A DNA stretch of 5,658 nt from an uncultured Oscillospiraceae bacterium (GTDB lineage: Bacteria; Bacillota; Clostridia; Oscillospirales; Oscillospiraceae), in assembly GCA_948766235.1 (NCBI GenBank), contig CAQCFX010000069.1, positions 1-5,658 on the forward strand, read 5' to 3'. The translations under genes were made by a program, and so were the position numbers. Positions 5,040 through 5,658 of this stretch are shown one piece after another. The notes beneath the pieces were generated by a model. That model did not search any database. It saw only the letters and a program-made list of their open reading frames with translations, and was not told where the DNA came from. The first letter of the stretch is position 1; each line of letters starts with the position of its first letter.

Positions 5040-5611
5040 TTGACTCTCACCCTCTGTCCCACGTAGATGAGGTTGGGGTTGCGGATGGCCGGGTTGAGCT
5101 GGATAAGCTTCTCCAGCCCCACGCCGTACCGCGCCGCCAGCGCCCACAGGGTGTCCCCCCGGACCACCGTGTGCCACTGCGCCCCCTGGGGGGCGTCCGC
5201 GGCCTGCCCCGTCCCCGCCGTCTCCGCCGTCCGCGCGGATAGCGTGGTGGAGGCCCCGCCGTCCACCACCTCCCAGAACTGGAAGGAATAGGCCACATAG
5301 TCCCGCCGGGGCTGCTGTCGCAGCTCCAGCGCGGCGAACCAGACCGTGGTGGTCATCCAAACCGGGTGGACCAGCACCCCCGGCGTCTCCTCATAGAACA
5401 CGCTGGCCAGCTCTTTGAAGGTGTCGTAGGCCCTCTCGCCCACGAACTCCCCCTCCCCTTGCAGCACCCGCCTGGTCTGGCCCAGGCTCTGCAAATAGTG
5501 CCGCCCGAAGGGAATTTTGTGGACCGCCAGCTTCCGCTCATAGCTGATGGAGTACACCCTGGGGTTGTGGGGCCACACAAAGTCTTTAAAGCGCATGGGG
5601 GAAAGAATCAT
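5036..5611 (-). CDS. LysM-domain phage tail protein (XkdP-like)
   Basis: A 191-residue protein encoded just before the hub, as XkdP is in PBSX; related to gp53-type proteins joining tail tube and baseplate. The N-terminal domain (about 1-115) has FKDFVWPHNPRVYSISYERK (8-27) and LQGEGEFVGERAYDTFKELASVFYEETPGVLVHPVW (50-85), the pattern of proteins that open with a 'F-x-P-x-NP' motif and a 'GeF.G..A...f..L' helix. A low-complexity Ala/Thr/Gly linker (about 118-144) leads to one C-terminal LysM domain (146-190: WHTVVRGDTLWALAARYGV ... LNPAIRNPNLIYVGQRVRV). In phage tails LysM probably helps assembly or wall contact. The start ATG (5611) has GAGGGG nine bases upstream. The last codon overlaps the hub ATG. 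Confidence 0.92.
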   Translation of the reverse strand: MILSPMRFKDFVWPHNPRVYSISYERKLAVHKIPFGRHYLQSLGQTRRVLQGEGEFVGERAYDTFKELASVFYEETPGVLVHPVWMTTTVWFAALELRQQPRRDYVAYSFQFWEVVDGGASTTLSARTAETAGTGQAADAPQGAQWHTVVRGDTLWALAARYGVGLEKLIQLNPAIRNPNLIYVGQRVRVK

Positions 5612-5630
5612 AAATCCACGCCCCTCTCTC

Positions 5631-5658
5631 CTAAAATATGCTCATACCCCCGTCATAC
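5631..5658 (-). CDS. Possible last codons of the upstream phage tail gene
   Basis: Read from the window edge, one frame gives YDGGMSIF followed by TAG (5633-5631), with the AGGAG-type site of the LysM gene directly after it. In PBSX-like operons this place belongs to the tape-measure protein (XkdO). Only eight residues are visible, so the identity is a guess from gene order. Confidence 0.3.

Noticed and set aside
3987..5066. 359-codon plus-strand reading frame
   Set aside because: It is antisense to the hub gene with the same His/Pro/Gly-rich composition, and it begins inside a palindromic stem.

Overview
The window reads as chromosomal DNA of a GC-rich Clostridia member, most likely an Oscillospiraceae-type gut bacterium (in the manner of Flavonifractor, Oscillibacter or Pseudoflavonifractor). 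This is inferred from a Firmicutes-type MreB/Mbl start, AGGAGG-type ribosome binding sites, sigma-A promoters, strongly GC-biased third codon positions and the style of the intergenic palindromic repeats. All real genes lie on the minus strand; the long plus-strand reading frames are antisense shadows of GC-rich genes.

Left end (1-461): the first 153 codons of an actin-like cell-shape protein (MreB/Mbl), cut off by the window edge, with a clear ribosome binding site and its own promoter at about 564-592.

Positions 462-1245 hold no convincing protein gene. They contain (a) the mreB leader and promoter, (b) a repeat-rich stretch (about 600-860) with an 18-base direct repeat and several perfect hairpins, and (c) a candidate structured non-coding RNA of about 300 nt (883-1179, minus strand). 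The RNA is preceded by a near-consensus promoter (TTGACA, 17 bases, TACAAT), carries a run of short stem-loops and ends at a GC-rich hairpin. I do not recognise its family, and it is the most interesting item here.

Positions 1246-5658: the distal part of a contractile-tail (Myoviridae/PBSX-like) tail and baseplate operon. In transcription order it encodes the last codons of an unknown gene, a LysM tail protein (XkdP-like), a tail hub protein (XkdQ / gpD-like), a gpV-like OB-fold spike protein, a small gpW/gp25/XkdS-like baseplate protein, the baseplate wedge J protein (XkdT-like) and the XkdU-like DUF2313 protein. Most genes overlap by 4 to 11 bases or are a few bases apart, and the operon ends in an intrinsic terminator whose stem begins inside the last stop codon. 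No tail fibre, holin or endolysin gene follows, so this is either the end of a rearranged or remnant prophage or a domesticated phage-tail-like particle.

The tight operon is broken once, between the hub and spike genes, by 387 bases of palindrome-rich DNA (about 3715-4059) whose ends are related inverted repeats. It looks like a non-autonomous (MITE-like) insertion and has a very strong 72-base stem-loop in its interior.
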